Counted from the stretch's first letter, positions 44,141 to 53,593 are shown. The stretch is DNA of 64,000 nucleotides from Halorhabdus amylolytica (GCF_004944975.1 NZ_SPQG01000001.1:33157-97156); one strand, 5' to 3'. Translations and numbers: made by a program. The notes: generated by a model from the letters alone, not told the origin.

Positions 44141-47100
44141 TTATCGATTCTCGCTCGTCTCGACGCCGGTGATCTCGAAGCGTGCGCCACCGGCCGCACT
44201 CTCCGTTACTCGTATCTCCCACCCGTGAGCGTCCACGATCTCCTTGACGATCGAGAGGCCAAAGCCGGTTCCGTCGGCTCCAGTCGAAAATCCCGGATCG
44301 AAAACTTCGTCGCGGTCGTCCTCCTGGATACCGACACCGTCGTCCGCGACGTAGAAGCCATCGTCGAGGTCGTCCACTGTCACAGTCACGTCCTCACCGC
44401 CGTGTTCGACTGCGTTCGTGAACAGGTTCTCGAACAGTTGTTTCAACCGGCCAGGGTCAGTGTCGATCGTCTGTTCGGCTTCGACTCTGAGTGTCGCATC
44501 CTGCGTCAGTACTGTCTCCCAACAGCGCGAGGCCGTCGTTCCGAGATCGGTCGGTTCGAGATCGCTGGCCTGCTCGCCCTCTCGGGCAAGCGCGAGTAGA
44601 TCGTCGATCAACGCGAGGCTGCGCTCGATCGCGTCCGCTGCATCGTCGAGCGAATCGCTGTCGGCTGTCTCCCGTGCCAGTTCGATACGGCCGCTCGCGA
44701 CGTGCAATGGGTTTCGGAGATCGTGGCTAATCACACTGATGAATCGATTGAGACGATCGTTGTGCTGTTGTAGTTCTCGTTCCCGTCGCTTCTGGTCGGT
44801 GATATCGACGTGTATCCCGACGGCACGGATCGGCTCACCCTCGGACGTTCGTTCGACCACCTTTCCGATATCCCGGATCCACTTCCAGTCCCCCTCGGCC
44901 GTGCGCATCCGATGTTCGGTATCGTAGTAATCCGTCTCACCCTCGATGTGGGCGTCCAGTACTGCTTGCACGGCTTCTTTGTCGTCCGGATGGACGCGAC
45001 TCTCCCACGCATCGAGATGGGGTTCGATGTCGTCGAGCGTGTACCCGAGCATCTCCGCCCACTGTGCGTTGTACTCGACAGCGTCGGTCAGCATGTTCCA
45101 GTCCCAGACTCCCAGACCCGTCCCCTCGACGACCAGGTCCAGGCGCTCTTTGGTCTTCCGGAATTCACGTTCGGCTCGCTTGCGCTCGGTGATGTCCCGG
45201 ACGATCGACAGGATAGACGATTCGCCGTGGAACGTGACCGTCGTCGCATTGATTTCGACAGGGATCGTCTCTCCGGACCGCGTTCGGTGTTCAGTTTCGA
45301 ACACCGACCGGCCGGCCGCCATGACTTCCTGGACGCGCTCGGCGACCGTCGCTGGCTCGACATCGACGTTGAGGTCCGCCGGTGTCATCGTGAGAAGTTC
45401 TTCCTCCGAGAAACCGTACCGTTCGACGGCTGCCTGATTAACGAACGTGAACGACCCCTCTTCGGGATGAACGAATATCGCATCGTCCATTTCGTCCAGT
45501 ACGGACTCGAGCGTCTCTCGACGTTTCGTCTGGGCTGTGACGTCGCGGTAGACCCAGAGATGACCGTCGCCACTCGGTAACTCGATCGGCTTGTACGTTC
45601 GTTCGAACGTTCGGCCGTCCGCACGTGACAGTTCTTCAGTGACTGGCGACGTCTCCTCGGCAACGAGCTCGTCGATCCGCCCGACGAAGCGTTCCGGATC
45701 GAGGAACTGTTCGCTGACCGTCCGGGCCATCTCTTCACAATCCGCACCGACGACTTCCGCCGGTGTGCCGGGCAGGTCGAACAGTTCGAACAACCGCTCG
45801 TTGGTCGCCAGGACGTTCCGTGCTCCGTCTTCGGCGAGAACGCCGACGGGGAGCGTTTCGATCAGCGTCGAGAGGATCGCCGTCGTCCGTTCGAGTTCCT
45901 GCTCGCGTTCCTTTCGGTCGGTGATGTCGCGGTTGTTCGTAACGATCCCGTTGATTGGATCCGTATCAAGATGGTTCGAACCGTTGACTTCCAGCCAGCG
46001 CCACTCGCCGTCAGCCGTTCGAAACCGACACTCGACGGAGACAGTCTCCGCCGGTTCTTCGAGGAGGTTGTCGAACGCAGCCTCGATCGCAGCGACGTCC
46101 TCGGGGTGGATGTATTCGAATCCGTTCCGTCCGAGCAATTCTCCCGGCCCATATCCCAGAATACGCGTGACTGCGGGACTCTGGTACTTGATCGTCCCGT
46201 CCGCATCGAGAACAGTGACGATATCGGTCGATTGTTCAAGATACGCTTCGTAGCGTTCCAGTTCGTGTTCCCGCCGCTTGCGCTCGGTGATGTCCGTGAT
46301 AAATCCTTCCAGGATTTCAGTATTCTCCACGGTGGCGTCGACCAACCGTCCGCGTTCCCACATCCATCTGATGTCGCCGTCCTTCGTTCGAATACGATAC
46401 GTGACTTCGAACGGCCGCTCCGCGTCGACGGCGTTCTGGACACGTTCCCACATCCGATCTGCATCATCCGGATGCAGGACGTCCTCGCTCCAATCGACGT
46501 CTCCACTCTCGATGGCTTCGGCAGTGTATCCCGTGAGCGTTTCACATTCTCCCCGAACGAACTCCATGGGCCAGCCAAGTTCGTTCCGGCACCGATAGAC
46601 GATCCCGGGCAGGTTGCTGATCAGTGTTTCCAGCCGTCGGCGCTGCTCTCGTCGGTCGGTGATGTCGCGGGTGAAGCCGACAACCCGGACGACAGTCCCG
46701 TTATCGTCGAAGACGGGCTCGCCTTTGACCCAGACTGCGCCCTGTTGGGCATCGCCACGCAGGATTCTGTATTCGATATCGATCTTTTCGCCGTTCGAGA
46801 GGCGTTCCATGGCGTCTCTGACCATGTCGCGATCGTCCGGATGGACTCCGTTCAGGAAGTCCCGCGGATCGTCCCTGATCGCGGATTCGGACCGATTCCA
46901 GACGTCTTCGTATCCTGAAATAAAGATGAGTTTCTCCCAGTCACGATCGAACATCCAAAGACAGTCAGTCGTGCTTTCTGAGAGTTCTGTCAGTCGCTTT
47001 CGCGTCCGTTCGGCTTCCTGCCGGGCGCGATACTGGTCGACACTGTTCGCGATGCGATTTGCCAGGACCGCATACTGGTCAGTGCCTCCCTCCTTTTGCA

Positions 47101-47422
47101 TATACTCGGTCACGCCCACAGAGATGGCCTCACTGGCGACTTCTTCGGACCCTCTGCCGGTATAGAGAATAAAGGGGAGGTCCGGGTGGGTCTCACGGAC
47201 AGTTTCGAGAAATTCGATCCCGTTCCGGCCAGGCATCTCGTAGTCGGAGACGATACAATCGACCTCGACACTGTCTAAGACCTCCAGTCCGTGTTCAGCG
47301 TTCGTCGCCGTTTCGACCGTGAAGCGGTCGTCCTCACGTTCGAGAAACGTCGCGGCTAGATCGGTGAAGTCCGGCTCGTCGTCGACGTGGAGAACTCTGA
47401 TCGTCTCGGGCCTATCCACCAT
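44141..47422 (-). CDS. multi-PAS histidine kinase with N-terminal receiver
   Basis: 1093 residues without membrane segments. A canonical receiver (about 8-120) with LHVDDEPDF, VSDYEMPGRNG and MQKEG is followed by six PAS-type domains, each ending in a DITxRK-like C-cap, then HisKA with His900 in SHDLRNPL and an HATPase with VADDGVGI and GTGFGLSI. The receiver-first order is common in haloarchaea. The PAS domains lack the LOV NCRFLQ motif, so they sense other signals (redox, oxygen or ligands, undetermined). Its catalytic region is closely similar to that of the LOV kinase at 102-2054. No output partner is adjacent. Confidence 0.93.
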   Translation of the reverse strand: MVDRPETIRVLHVDDEPDFTDLAATFLEREDDRFTVETATNAEHGLEVLDSVEVDCIVSDYEMPGRNGIEFLETVRETHPDLPFILYTGRGSEEVASEAISVGVTEYMQKEGGTDQYAVLANRIANSVDQYRARQEAERTRKRLTELSESTTDCLWMFDRDWEKLIFISGYEDVWNRSESAIRDDPRDFLNGVHPDDRDMVRDAMERLSNGEKIDIEYRILRGDAQQGAVWVKGEPVFDDNGTVVRVVGFTRDITDRREQRRRLETLISNLPGIVYRCRNELGWPMEFVRGECETLTGYTAEAIESGDVDWSEDVLHPDDADRMWERVQNAVDAERPFEVTYRIRTKDGDIRWMWERGRLVDATVENTEILEGFITDITERKRREHELERYEAYLEQSTDIVTVLDADGTIKYQSPAVTRILGYGPGELLGRNGFEYIHPEDVAAIEAAFDNLLEEPAETVSVECRFRTADGEWRWLEVNGSNHLDTDPINGIVTNNRDITDRKEREQELERTTAILSTLIETLPVGVLAEDGARNVLATNERLFELFDLPGTPAEVVGADCEEMARTVSEQFLDPERFVGRIDELVAEETSPVTEELSRADGRTFERTYKPIELPSGDGHLWVYRDVTAQTKRRETLESVLDEMDDAIFVHPEEGSFTFVNQAAVERYGFSEEELLTMTPADLNVDVEPATVAERVQEVMAAGRSVFETEHRTRSGETIPVEINATTVTFHGESSILSIVRDITERKRAEREFRKTKERLDLVVEGTGLGVWDWNMLTDAVEYNAQWAEMLGYTLDDIEPHLDAWESRVHPDDKEAVQAVLDAHIEGETDYYDTEHRMRTAEGDWKWIRDIGKVVERTSEGEPIRAVGIHVDITDQKRRERELQQHNDRLNRFISVISHDLRNPLHVASGRIELARETADSDSLDDAADAIERSLALIDDLLALAREGEQASDLEPTDLGTTASRCWETVLTQDATLRVEAEQTIDTDPGRLKQLFENLFTNAVEHGGEDVTVTVDDLDDGFYVADDGVGIQEDDRDEVFDPGFSTGADGTGFGLSIVKEIVDAHGWEIRVTESAAGGARFEITGVETSENR

Positions 47423-47583
47423 GCATTTGTGCTCGTTACGGGGATAACAACGGGAACGAACTTAAGCGATTGTTCCGGGGGAGGAGCCGCCTAGACTGTC
47501 ATCGCCGTCCTGGATTGGGGGTACGGGGGGCGTTCAGAGGGATCTTCGACAGAATCACGAGGCGTCCGACCGTCGCCTGGGAC

Positions 47584-48030
47584 ATGCCGACGATCAGCGA
47601 CACGTACCTGAAGAATCGCTGGCGGGTCCAGCCCAACCACGCCAACAATTACGGCACCGTCCACGGCGGTAACGTCATGAAGTGGATGGACGAACTCGGT
47701 GCGATGTCGGCCATGCGCGCGGCGAGCGAACCCTGCGTCACGGCTTCTATCGATCAGATGAACTTCCACCGGCCGGTACCGACCGGCGAGACAGTGATCA
47801 TCGAGTCCTACGCGTACGAAACCGGACGGACCAGCATCAAAGTGGCACTCGAGGCCGCTCGCGAGAACCCACGGACAGGCGAGCAGGAACTGACTACCAA
47901 GTCGCGATTCGTCTTCGTCGCCATCGACGAGGACGGCGCCCCCGTGGAGGTACCGGATCTCACCGTGGGTAGTGACCGCTGTCGGACGCGACAGGAGAAA
48001 GCCTTCGAACGCGAGCGGAATGGAGAGTGA
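47584..48030 (+). CDS. acyl-CoA thioesterase (hotdog fold)
   Basis: 148 residues from ATG 47584. It has the hotdog-fold thioesterase pattern: VQPNHANNYGTVHGGNVMKWMDELGAMSAMR with the catalytic Asp/Glu region, MNFHRPVPTGETVII, and a hydrophobic core VALEAARENPRTGEQELTTKSRFVFVAI. It hydrolyses acyl-CoA, like the YciA/BACH type. Transcribed divergently from the six-PAS kinase, with about 160 nt between them, and convergent with hflX 11 nt later. Confidence 0.92.
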   Translation: MPTISDTYLKNRWRVQPNHANNYGTVHGGNVMKWMDELGAMSAMRAASEPCVTASIDQMNFHRPVPTGETVIIESYAYETGRTSIKVALEAARENPRTGEQELTTKSRFVFVAIDEDGAPVEVPDLTVGSDRCRTRQEKAFERERNGE

Positions 48031-48040
48031 CGCCGCCGGT

Positions 48041-49354
48041 TCAGGCCGACGCTTCGGGAAGGTTCCCGGCCTTCGCCCGAGACTGTTCGACGACCGCCGG
48101 CCGACCCTCGAATTCGAGGACGATCTGCTCGCCGTACTCGACATCCTCGACGTGGGCGTGGTCGTGGATCCAGGAGACGACGCTCATCGCGTCGTCGGTC
48201 ATCGGCAAGACGAGTCGTTCGCGCCTTAGATCAGGCAGTTCCTCGTCGATCCGTTCACGCAGGCGATCGACGTTATCACCGGTCTTGGCGCTAACGGCCA
48301 CCGGGTTCGGTGCGAGCGCCGAGAGTGCCTCACGCTTGCGTTGTAACTCCTCGTCGTCGACTCTGTCGACCTTGTTCAGGACAGTCAGGATCGGTGCTTC
48401 GTTGCGCTCATAGAGCGTGTCGTGGGACGTTACCAGTTTCTCCCGGATCTCTTCGACTGACTCGCTGACGTCGACCACGAGCAAGACCAGATCCGCCCGA
48501 TAGACCGAGTCCAGCGTCGACTTGAACGACTCGACCAGCCAGTGTGGCAGATCGGAGATAAATCCGACCGTGTCGGTCACGAGGGCGTCCCGCCGTTGTA
48601 GGTCTACGCGTCGTGTGGTCGTTCCGAGCGTCGTGAACAACCGATCCTCGGATTCCGCGGTTTCGTCCAGATCGGGATGGATATCGCGGTTCTCGTCGAT
48701 ATCGAGATCGCTTGCCAGGCGTCGCAACAGCGTCGATTTCCCGGCGTTGGTGTAGCCGGCCAGCGCCACGAGGTCGAACCCCGACTCGCGGCGTTGTTCG
48801 CGGCGCTGTTGATCCGTCTGCTCGATCCGGTCGAGTTCGTCCCGGATGCGGGAGATCTGGGCTTTGATGTCCTCCTCGCGACTCTCGTCGTACTCGCCAA
48901 GCCCCATGAACCCGGGGCGCTCGTCGCGTTTGGCCAGACTGGCCTTGGCCTCCGCGCGCGGGAGTTCGTATCTGAGTTCGGCCAGTTCGACCTGTAGCTG
49001 GGCCTTGCGGGTCCGTGCACGCTGGCCGAAGATTTCGAGGATGAGCCGAAACCGGTCCAGCAGCCGGACCCCCTCGGGTAACTCGTTGCCGAGGTTGAAC
49101 GTCTGATAGGGTCCGAGCTGGTTGTCGAAGACGACGGTTGTCGCGTCAGTATCGACGACGCGTTCGGCGACCTCGGCGGCCTTCCCTTCGCCGACGTGAT
49201 AGGCGGGGTCTTCAGTCCGCGTCTGGGTGAGCGTCCCGACGACGCGATACCCCGCGGCCCCAGCCAGGTTCTCGATCTCCGTGGTGTCTCCACTCCCTTC
49301 GTCGACGCGCTTGACTACGATGGCCCGTTCGGTGTCTCCAGTGTCTCCCGTCAC
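48041..49354 (-). CDS. hflX: GTPase HflX
   Basis: 437 residues from GTG 49354. The upstream in-frame ATG at 49432 is disfavoured, since a TATA-like TTTCAATAC lies about 30 nt before the GTG. The N-terminal HflX domain (with YHVGEGKAAEVAERV and RLILEIFGQRARTRKAQLQVELAELRYELPR) is followed by a coiled segment and the G domain: GYTNAGKSTLL (G1), DTVGFI (G3), NKVD (G4). HflX binds ribosomes and in bacteria rescues stalled ones. It converges with the thioesterase gene. Confidence 0.94.
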   Translation of the reverse strand: MTGDTGDTERAIVVKRVDEGSGDTTEIENLAGAAGYRVVGTLTQTRTEDPAYHVGEGKAAEVAERVVDTDATTVVFDNQLGPYQTFNLGNELPEGVRLLDRFRLILEIFGQRARTRKAQLQVELAELRYELPRAEAKASLAKRDERPGFMGLGEYDESREEDIKAQISRIRDELDRIEQTDQQRREQRRESGFDLVALAGYTNAGKSTLLRRLASDLDIDENRDIHPDLDETAESEDRLFTTLGTTTRRVDLQRRDALVTDTVGFISDLPHWLVESFKSTLDSVYRADLVLLVVDVSESVEEIREKLVTSHDTLYERNEAPILTVLNKVDRVDDEELQRKREALSALAPNPVAVSAKTGDNVDRLRERIDEELPDLRRERLVLPMTDDAMSVVSWIHDHAHVEDVEYGEQIVLEFEGRPAVVEQSRAKAGNLPEASA

Positions 49355-49441
49355 TCGTCGTGGGCTACGTGACGCGAAGTATTGAAATCTGGGTCCGGTT
49401 GCCGGCGTCGCCACTGGTCGGTCGGACACCAAAGGGGAACG

Positions 49442-49551
49442 TGGGGGCTGAACCCCCAGCGTGTGACACTACGGAGCCGTTTGGCTCCGGTAAGGCCTAT
49501 GGGCCAGAGGATCATAAGTCCTGAGACGGTTATCAGGCGCTGAAAAGCAGC
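49442..49551. ncRNA. hairpin-dense segment, candidate structured RNA
   Basis: Between hflX and the phosphotransacetylase-like gene, about 110 bp carries a run of near-adjacent hairpins: 49442-49458 (6 bp, 5-nt loop), 49472-49489 (7 bp, GTTT loop), 49494-49505 (4 bp), 49508-49522 (4 bp, 7-nt loop), a mutually exclusive alternative at 49520-49537 (5 bp), and 49539-49551 (4 bp). The strand is unclear, no TATA box precedes it on the plus strand, and it does not fit a tRNA, RNase P or SRP pattern. It may instead be a 3' UTR or a regulatory leader of unknown type. Confidence 0.4.
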
Positions 49552-49552
49552 C

Positions 49553-49570
49553 AACGCCGGGGTCGGCGTT
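49553..49570 (-). terminator. hairpin at the end of the phosphotransacetylase-like gene
   Basis: A perfect 6-bp stem AACGCC/GGCGTT with a 6-nt loop overlaps the stop codon (TAA, plus-strand TTA at 49569-49571) of the minus-strand gene. It is suited to end or slow transcription of that operon before the hairpin-rich segment. There is no strong U-run after it, so its activity is only inferred. Confidence 0.45.
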
Positions 49571-50645
49571 ACTCTTCGTGGCTCGCGACGCCGATGTGCG
49601 GACCGACGTCTGCGTGATCGTCCAGCAGTTCCTGCATCCGTTCGACGGTCGCCACGCTACGAGTCGGGCCGGTCTTGAGGAAGTCCTCGGTTCGGTCGAT
49701 GACCATGCGCGTGTCCGATTGCAGGAGGAGGATCGGCACGCCTTCCTCCTCGGCGCGGCCGACGATGGCGTTCGACGGACGGAATCCGCCACCGAGGATG
49801 ATACACTTGATCCCCGAGGCTTCCAGGGCAGCCGTGATGATCTCCGGACGGTCGCCGCTGGTAATCATCACCGCGTTCTGCATCCGGCGGAACTGCGTCA
49901 GCGCGGACTCGCCTGACATTGCACCGACGGTGAAGCGCTCGACGAAAAGATCTGTCCCGGCGTCGGAGGTCAACACTTCGGCCCCGAGCCGTTCGGCCAG
50001 GTCGTCAACGGTCAACCCAGCAAGTTCCTGGACGCGCGGGACGACGCCAAGCACGGGGATGTCACGGTTCTCGAGGAACGGCACGACGTCGGTGGTCAGC
50101 TGGTCGAACACCGAGTCCGGAACGGCGTTGAACAGAACACCGGCCAGCGAGTCGCCGAGCGTCTCCGCCGCGGCGAGGATGTCGTCGACGTCCTCCGGTT
50201 CGTCGTAGCGCGAAAGCAGGACGACCTGGGCGTCGAGCATCTCGGCGATGTCGGCGTCCGTGAGGTCGACGATACCGCCGGTAGTGAGCCGGTCGGTCCC
50301 TTCGATGACCATCATGTCCCGTTCGCCGGCCATCTTCTCGTAGTTCTCCAGGACGCGATCACGGAGTTCTTCCGGTCGTTCACGACCCTGGATGGCCTCC
50401 TGAACGAACGTCGGGGTGTAGACGATCGGTTCGAGTTCGTGCATTTCCGAGTCCAGTCCCAGCAGCTGTCGGGCGAGCATCGGGTCTTCGTCACGGGTCT
50501 TGCCCGTCGCGCTCTGGAGGCGCGTGCCCTTGGGTTTCATGTACCCGACGCTGTGGCCGGCCGCGTCGGCCAGCTTCGCGATCGCGAGTGAGACTGCGGT
50601 CTTGCCGGTCGCTTCTTCGGTCGAGGTGACGAGTATGGGATCCAT
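49569..50645 (-). CDS. phosphotransacetylase N-domain-like protein (BioD-like P-loop + DRTGG)
   Basis: 358 residues. The N-terminal P-loop domain opens MDPILVTSTEEATGKTAVS and is of the dethiobiotin-synthetase-like type that is fused to phosphotransacetylase in bacteria. The rest contains a DRTGG-like domain (ALTQFRRMQNAVMITSGDRPEIITAALEASG). The catalytic phosphotransacetylase domain itself is absent, so it is probably regulatory. It lies downstream of acd, 26 nt away on the same strand, which suggests a role in acetyl-CoA/acetate metabolism. Confidence 0.87.
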   Translation of the reverse strand: MDPILVTSTEEATGKTAVSLAIAKLADAAGHSVGYMKPKGTRLQSATGKTRDEDPMLARQLLGLDSEMHELEPIVYTPTFVQEAIQGRERPEELRDRVLENYEKMAGERDMMVIEGTDRLTTGGIVDLTDADIAEMLDAQVVLLSRYDEPEDVDDILAAAETLGDSLAGVLFNAVPDSVFDQLTTDVVPFLENRDIPVLGVVPRVQELAGLTVDDLAERLGAEVLTSDAGTDLFVERFTVGAMSGESALTQFRRMQNAVMITSGDRPEIITAALEASGIKCIILGGGFRPSNAIVGRAEEEGVPILLLQSDTRMVIDRTEDFLKTGPTRSVATVERMQELLDDHADVGPHIGVASHEE

Positions 50646-50671
50646 ATGTTAGTCCTCCGGTGGGAGTGGGT

Positions 50672-52765
50672 TTAAAGTTCCTCCTGATCGACGGTCAGGC
50701 GGATGTCGACCGCCGAGACGCCATCTGGCGTCGCGACGAGTGGGTTGATGTCCAGTTCTAGTATCGCGGGGAAGTCGGTGACGAGTTGGGAGATGCGCTG
50801 AATCGTCTCGACGACGGCATCCTCGTCAACGGGCTCGCGGCCACGAGCACCGCGTAACAGCGGCGCGGAGTCGATCTCGTCGATCATCTCCTCGGCTTCG
50901 GGCTCGCTGACTGGCGCGACCCGGAAGGTGGCGTCCTCCAGCACTTCCACGAAGATCCCGCCGAGCCCGAACATCACCAGCGGGCCGAACTGCGGGTCGC
51001 GGTTGATCCCGACGATGGTCTCGGTCCCGGCGTCGAGATTCGCCATCTCCTGAAGCTGGACACCCAGGATCGTCGCGTCGGGCTGGTAGTTGCGCGCGCG
51101 AGCGATGAGGTCGTCGTAGGTTTCGGCGACCTCGTCGTCGGGGACGCCGACTTCGACGCCACCGATGTCGGATTTATGCAGGATGTCCGGACTGACGATC
51201 TTCATCACGACGTCGCCGTCGATATCGCCGGCCGCCTGTACGGCCTCGGTCTTGTTCGTCGCGATGGCGCTATCGGGCATCGGGATACCGTAGGCATCCA
51301 GCAGTTCCATCGCCTCGACGCCGAGCTTGTTTGTGTCCCGATCCTTCGTTCGTTCGAGGATCTCACGGGCACGCTCGCGATCCACGTCAAAGTCGGTCGG
51401 GTCGACGTACTCGTGTTTCTGAATCTCGGCGTACTCCCGGAGTGCGTCGAGGCTTTCGACGCCGCGGGCGGGATCGAAGTACGACGGGATCCCGGCTTCG
51501 CCGAGGATCTCGTTGGGTTTCTCGGCCGTGTCGCCGCCCATGAGGCTGGCTGCCATCGGGACACCTGACTCCTCGTGTTTCTCGACCATGACGTCCGCCA
51601 GCGTCTCGAAGTCGATAGACTGAGGCGAGGAGACGACGATGACCGACCCGACGTTCGGGTCCTCAAGGACGATGTCCAGCGCCTCTTCGTACCGGTCCGC
51701 GGGGGCGTCCCCCAGAACGTCCACGGGATTGAAGATGTTGGCCTCCGCCGGCATGGCTTCCTCGAGATCCTCGAGGGTTTCGTCGGTGAACGAGGCCATT
51801 TCGAGGTCCGAATCGCCGATCGCGTCGGTCGCCATCACGCCGGGACCGCCGGCGTTGGTGACGATGGCGATATTGTCGCTTTCGGGCAGCGGCTGGTCGC
51901 CGAGGATAGTCGCGTAGTCGAACAGTTCCTGGACGCTGTTGGCCCGGATGACGCCGGCCTGTTCGAGCCCTGCCTCGTAGGCGCGCTCGCTGCCGGCGAT
52001 GGCCCCGGTGTGGGAGGCCGCGGCCGAGGCCCCGGCTTCCGTCCGCCCGGACTTTACGGCGACGATCGGCGTGTCTTTCGTCACGTCTCGGGCAGTATCG
52101 ATGAACTCCCGGCCGTTCTCGATGTCCTCGAGATACCCGAGGATGACGTCCGTGTCAGGGTCGTCGCCCCAGTAGTCGATAAACGACCCCTCGTCGAGGA
52201 CGGCTTTGTTGCCAAGCGAGACGATATCGTTGAACCCGACGTTGTGGTCGCCGGCCCAGTCGAGGACAGCCGAGATGAACGCCCCGGACTGGCTCATAAA
52301 GGAGATGTTGCCCGCGATGGCCGACTTCTCGGTGAACGTGGCGTTCATCCCGACCGACGTCGAGATCACACCCAGACAGTTCGGCCCGACGAGGTTGAGA
52401 TCGTATTCGTCGGCGATCTCTTTCATCTCCCGTTCGCGCTCTACGCCCTCGCTCCCGGACTCGCCGAACCCGGCCGTGATCACGGCGACGTCACGGATGC
52501 CGGCCTCGCCGGCCTGGCGGAGGACGTCGTTGACGATCTGTGGCGGGACGACGACGATCGCCAGGTCGATGTCCTCAGTCCCCGTGAGGTCGTCGTAACA
52601 CTCGAGTCCGAACACCTCCTCGGAACTCGGGTTGACAGGTACGACGTCACCGACGTAGCCGTCGAGAAGATTCTCCATGATTGCACGCCCGACGGCCCCG
52701 TCGCTTTCGGTAGCACCGACGACAGCGACCCGTTCGGGCGCGAACAACGTATCTAATTGGCCCAT
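50672..52765 (-). CDS. acd: ADP-forming acetyl-CoA synthetase, fused subunits
   Basis: 697 residues. It converts acetyl-CoA plus ADP and phosphate to acetate and ATP, the archaeal route for acetate production with energy gain. The N-terminal alpha-type part (CoA-binding, FAPERVAVVGATESDGAVGRAIMENLLDG) has the phosphorylated His in AASHTGAIAGSERAYEAG, and the C-terminal ATP-grasp beta-type part (about 480-697) follows. A haloarchaeal alpha-beta fusion is typical. A TATA-like AAATATTTC lies 30-38 nt upstream. Confidence 0.95.
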   Translation of the reverse strand: MGQLDTLFAPERVAVVGATESDGAVGRAIMENLLDGYVGDVVPVNPSSEEVFGLECYDDLTGTEDIDLAIVVVPPQIVNDVLRQAGEAGIRDVAVITAGFGESGSEGVEREREMKEIADEYDLNLVGPNCLGVISTSVGMNATFTEKSAIAGNISFMSQSGAFISAVLDWAGDHNVGFNDIVSLGNKAVLDEGSFIDYWGDDPDTDVILGYLEDIENGREFIDTARDVTKDTPIVAVKSGRTEAGASAAASHTGAIAGSERAYEAGLEQAGVIRANSVQELFDYATILGDQPLPESDNIAIVTNAGGPGVMATDAIGDSDLEMASFTDETLEDLEEAMPAEANIFNPVDVLGDAPADRYEEALDIVLEDPNVGSVIVVSSPQSIDFETLADVMVEKHEESGVPMAASLMGGDTAEKPNEILGEAGIPSYFDPARGVESLDALREYAEIQKHEYVDPTDFDVDRERAREILERTKDRDTNKLGVEAMELLDAYGIPMPDSAIATNKTEAVQAAGDIDGDVVMKIVSPDILHKSDIGGVEVGVPDDEVAETYDDLIARARNYQPDATILGVQLQEMANLDAGTETIVGINRDPQFGPLVMFGLGGIFVEVLEDATFRVAPVSEPEAEEMIDEIDSAPLLRGARGREPVDEDAVVETIQRISQLVTDFPAILELDINPLVATPDGVSAVDIRLTVDQEEL

Positions 52766-53026
52766 CGTATCTCCTATAAGTTGGGTATCACGGGGGAAAT
52801 ATTTACCTGAATCGTCTCCGTCTGGGTACGAGTGTCGTGCAGATTCATGGAAGATAGACGGCCGGTACCGTCCGATCTTTCGTTCGCCCCGTGATACCGA
52901 ATGACGATACTATCGTTGACATGTAATAAATTTTTTCATTTGTGGCGCGGGTCTGGTCGGGGTGTCCGATCAATCCGGGCAGGACTTGATCGTACCTTTA
53001 TGCGTCTTCCCCCGAAGGGGTATGAC
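52766..53026. promoter_or_regulatory. divergent promoter region with AT-rich island and palindrome
   Basis: This 261-nt gap separates acd (leftward) and the coiled-coil gene (rightward). On the acd side there is AAATATTTC at about 52795-52803. A 13-nt perfect palindrome with a 3-nt centre (ACGAT-ACT-ATCGT) is at 52904-52916, and an AT-rich run at 52921-52940 follows. The palindrome could be an operator. No open frame was found. Confidence 0.45.
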
Positions 53027-53593
53027 ATGAGCAGCGATTCGGTTCGGCCCACGCCGGCCGAGATCGTCGGCGAACTCACGCGAACGTTGCGAGCACTCCG
53101 GCGGGAGTTACGTGAGGCGAACGGTCGGGGAGGACGGAGACTCGATCGTCTCGTCCAGTTCACCAGCGAGGTGACCATCCCGGCGACGATCCTGGTACTC
53201 GAAACGAACATTCGGGCCCTGGGTCTCCTGCAGCGGACGCTCAGACTGGCCCGCGACGCCGAGGCCGAGGAGGGGTCACAATCGGCGGAGCTGTCGTCGG
53301 TTGGACACTCGGTTGTCGACCGCATCGACGAGGCCCTGCGCGAGGCCCAGTCGACTGTCGAGAAGACGTCCACCGACGAGAAAGCACGGGAACTCCTCGA
53401 CGAAGCACGGGAACTCAACCGCCAGTTGGCGGCCCGGCTCGATGCTGACGACGCGGGGAATCGGCTCGATGCTGACGATGCCGGGGCGACCGCATCAGTC
53501 GACGTCGAGTCCGAACTCGCCTCGCTCAAGGACCAGTACGACGACACGGGCGATAGCGAGGCCGACGCGGACGACGGACCTGACGGGGATTGA
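53027..53593 (+). CDS. coiled-coil haloarchaeal protein, unknown
   Basis: 188 residues from ATG 53027. It is helical and highly charged: an amphipathic N-terminal half with ELTRTLRALRRELREANGRGG, then LDEARELNRQLAARL, and an Asp-rich disordered end. The nine-residue-type unit RLDADDAG occurs twice in tandem around residues 144-160. No cysteines or membrane segments. I do not recognise a family; it may be a small scaffold protein. It is divergent from acd. Confidence 0.75.
   Translation: MSSDSVRPTPAEIVGELTRTLRALRRELREANGRGGRRLDRLVQFTSEVTIPATILVLETNIRALGLLQRTLRLARDAEAEEGSQSAELSSVGHSVVDRIDEALREAQSTVEKTSTDEKARELLDEARELNRQLAARLDADDAGNRLDADDAGATASVDVESELASLKDQYDDTGDSEADADDGPDGD

Noticed and set aside
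49442-49551. tRNA reading of the hairpin segment (anticodon-like loops)
   Set aside because: The stem with loop TCATAAG lacks U33, the GGGGG/CCCCC arm is not a T-arm, and no acceptor stem exists on either strand.
49351-49554. 68-codon open frame across the hairpin region on the minus strand
   Set aside because: It runs through the hflX promoter and several inverted repeats and its peptide matches nothing; the DNA looks structural, not coding.
51575-52756. 393-codon plus-strand frame opposite acd
   Set aside because: No family motif; acd on the minus strand is complete.
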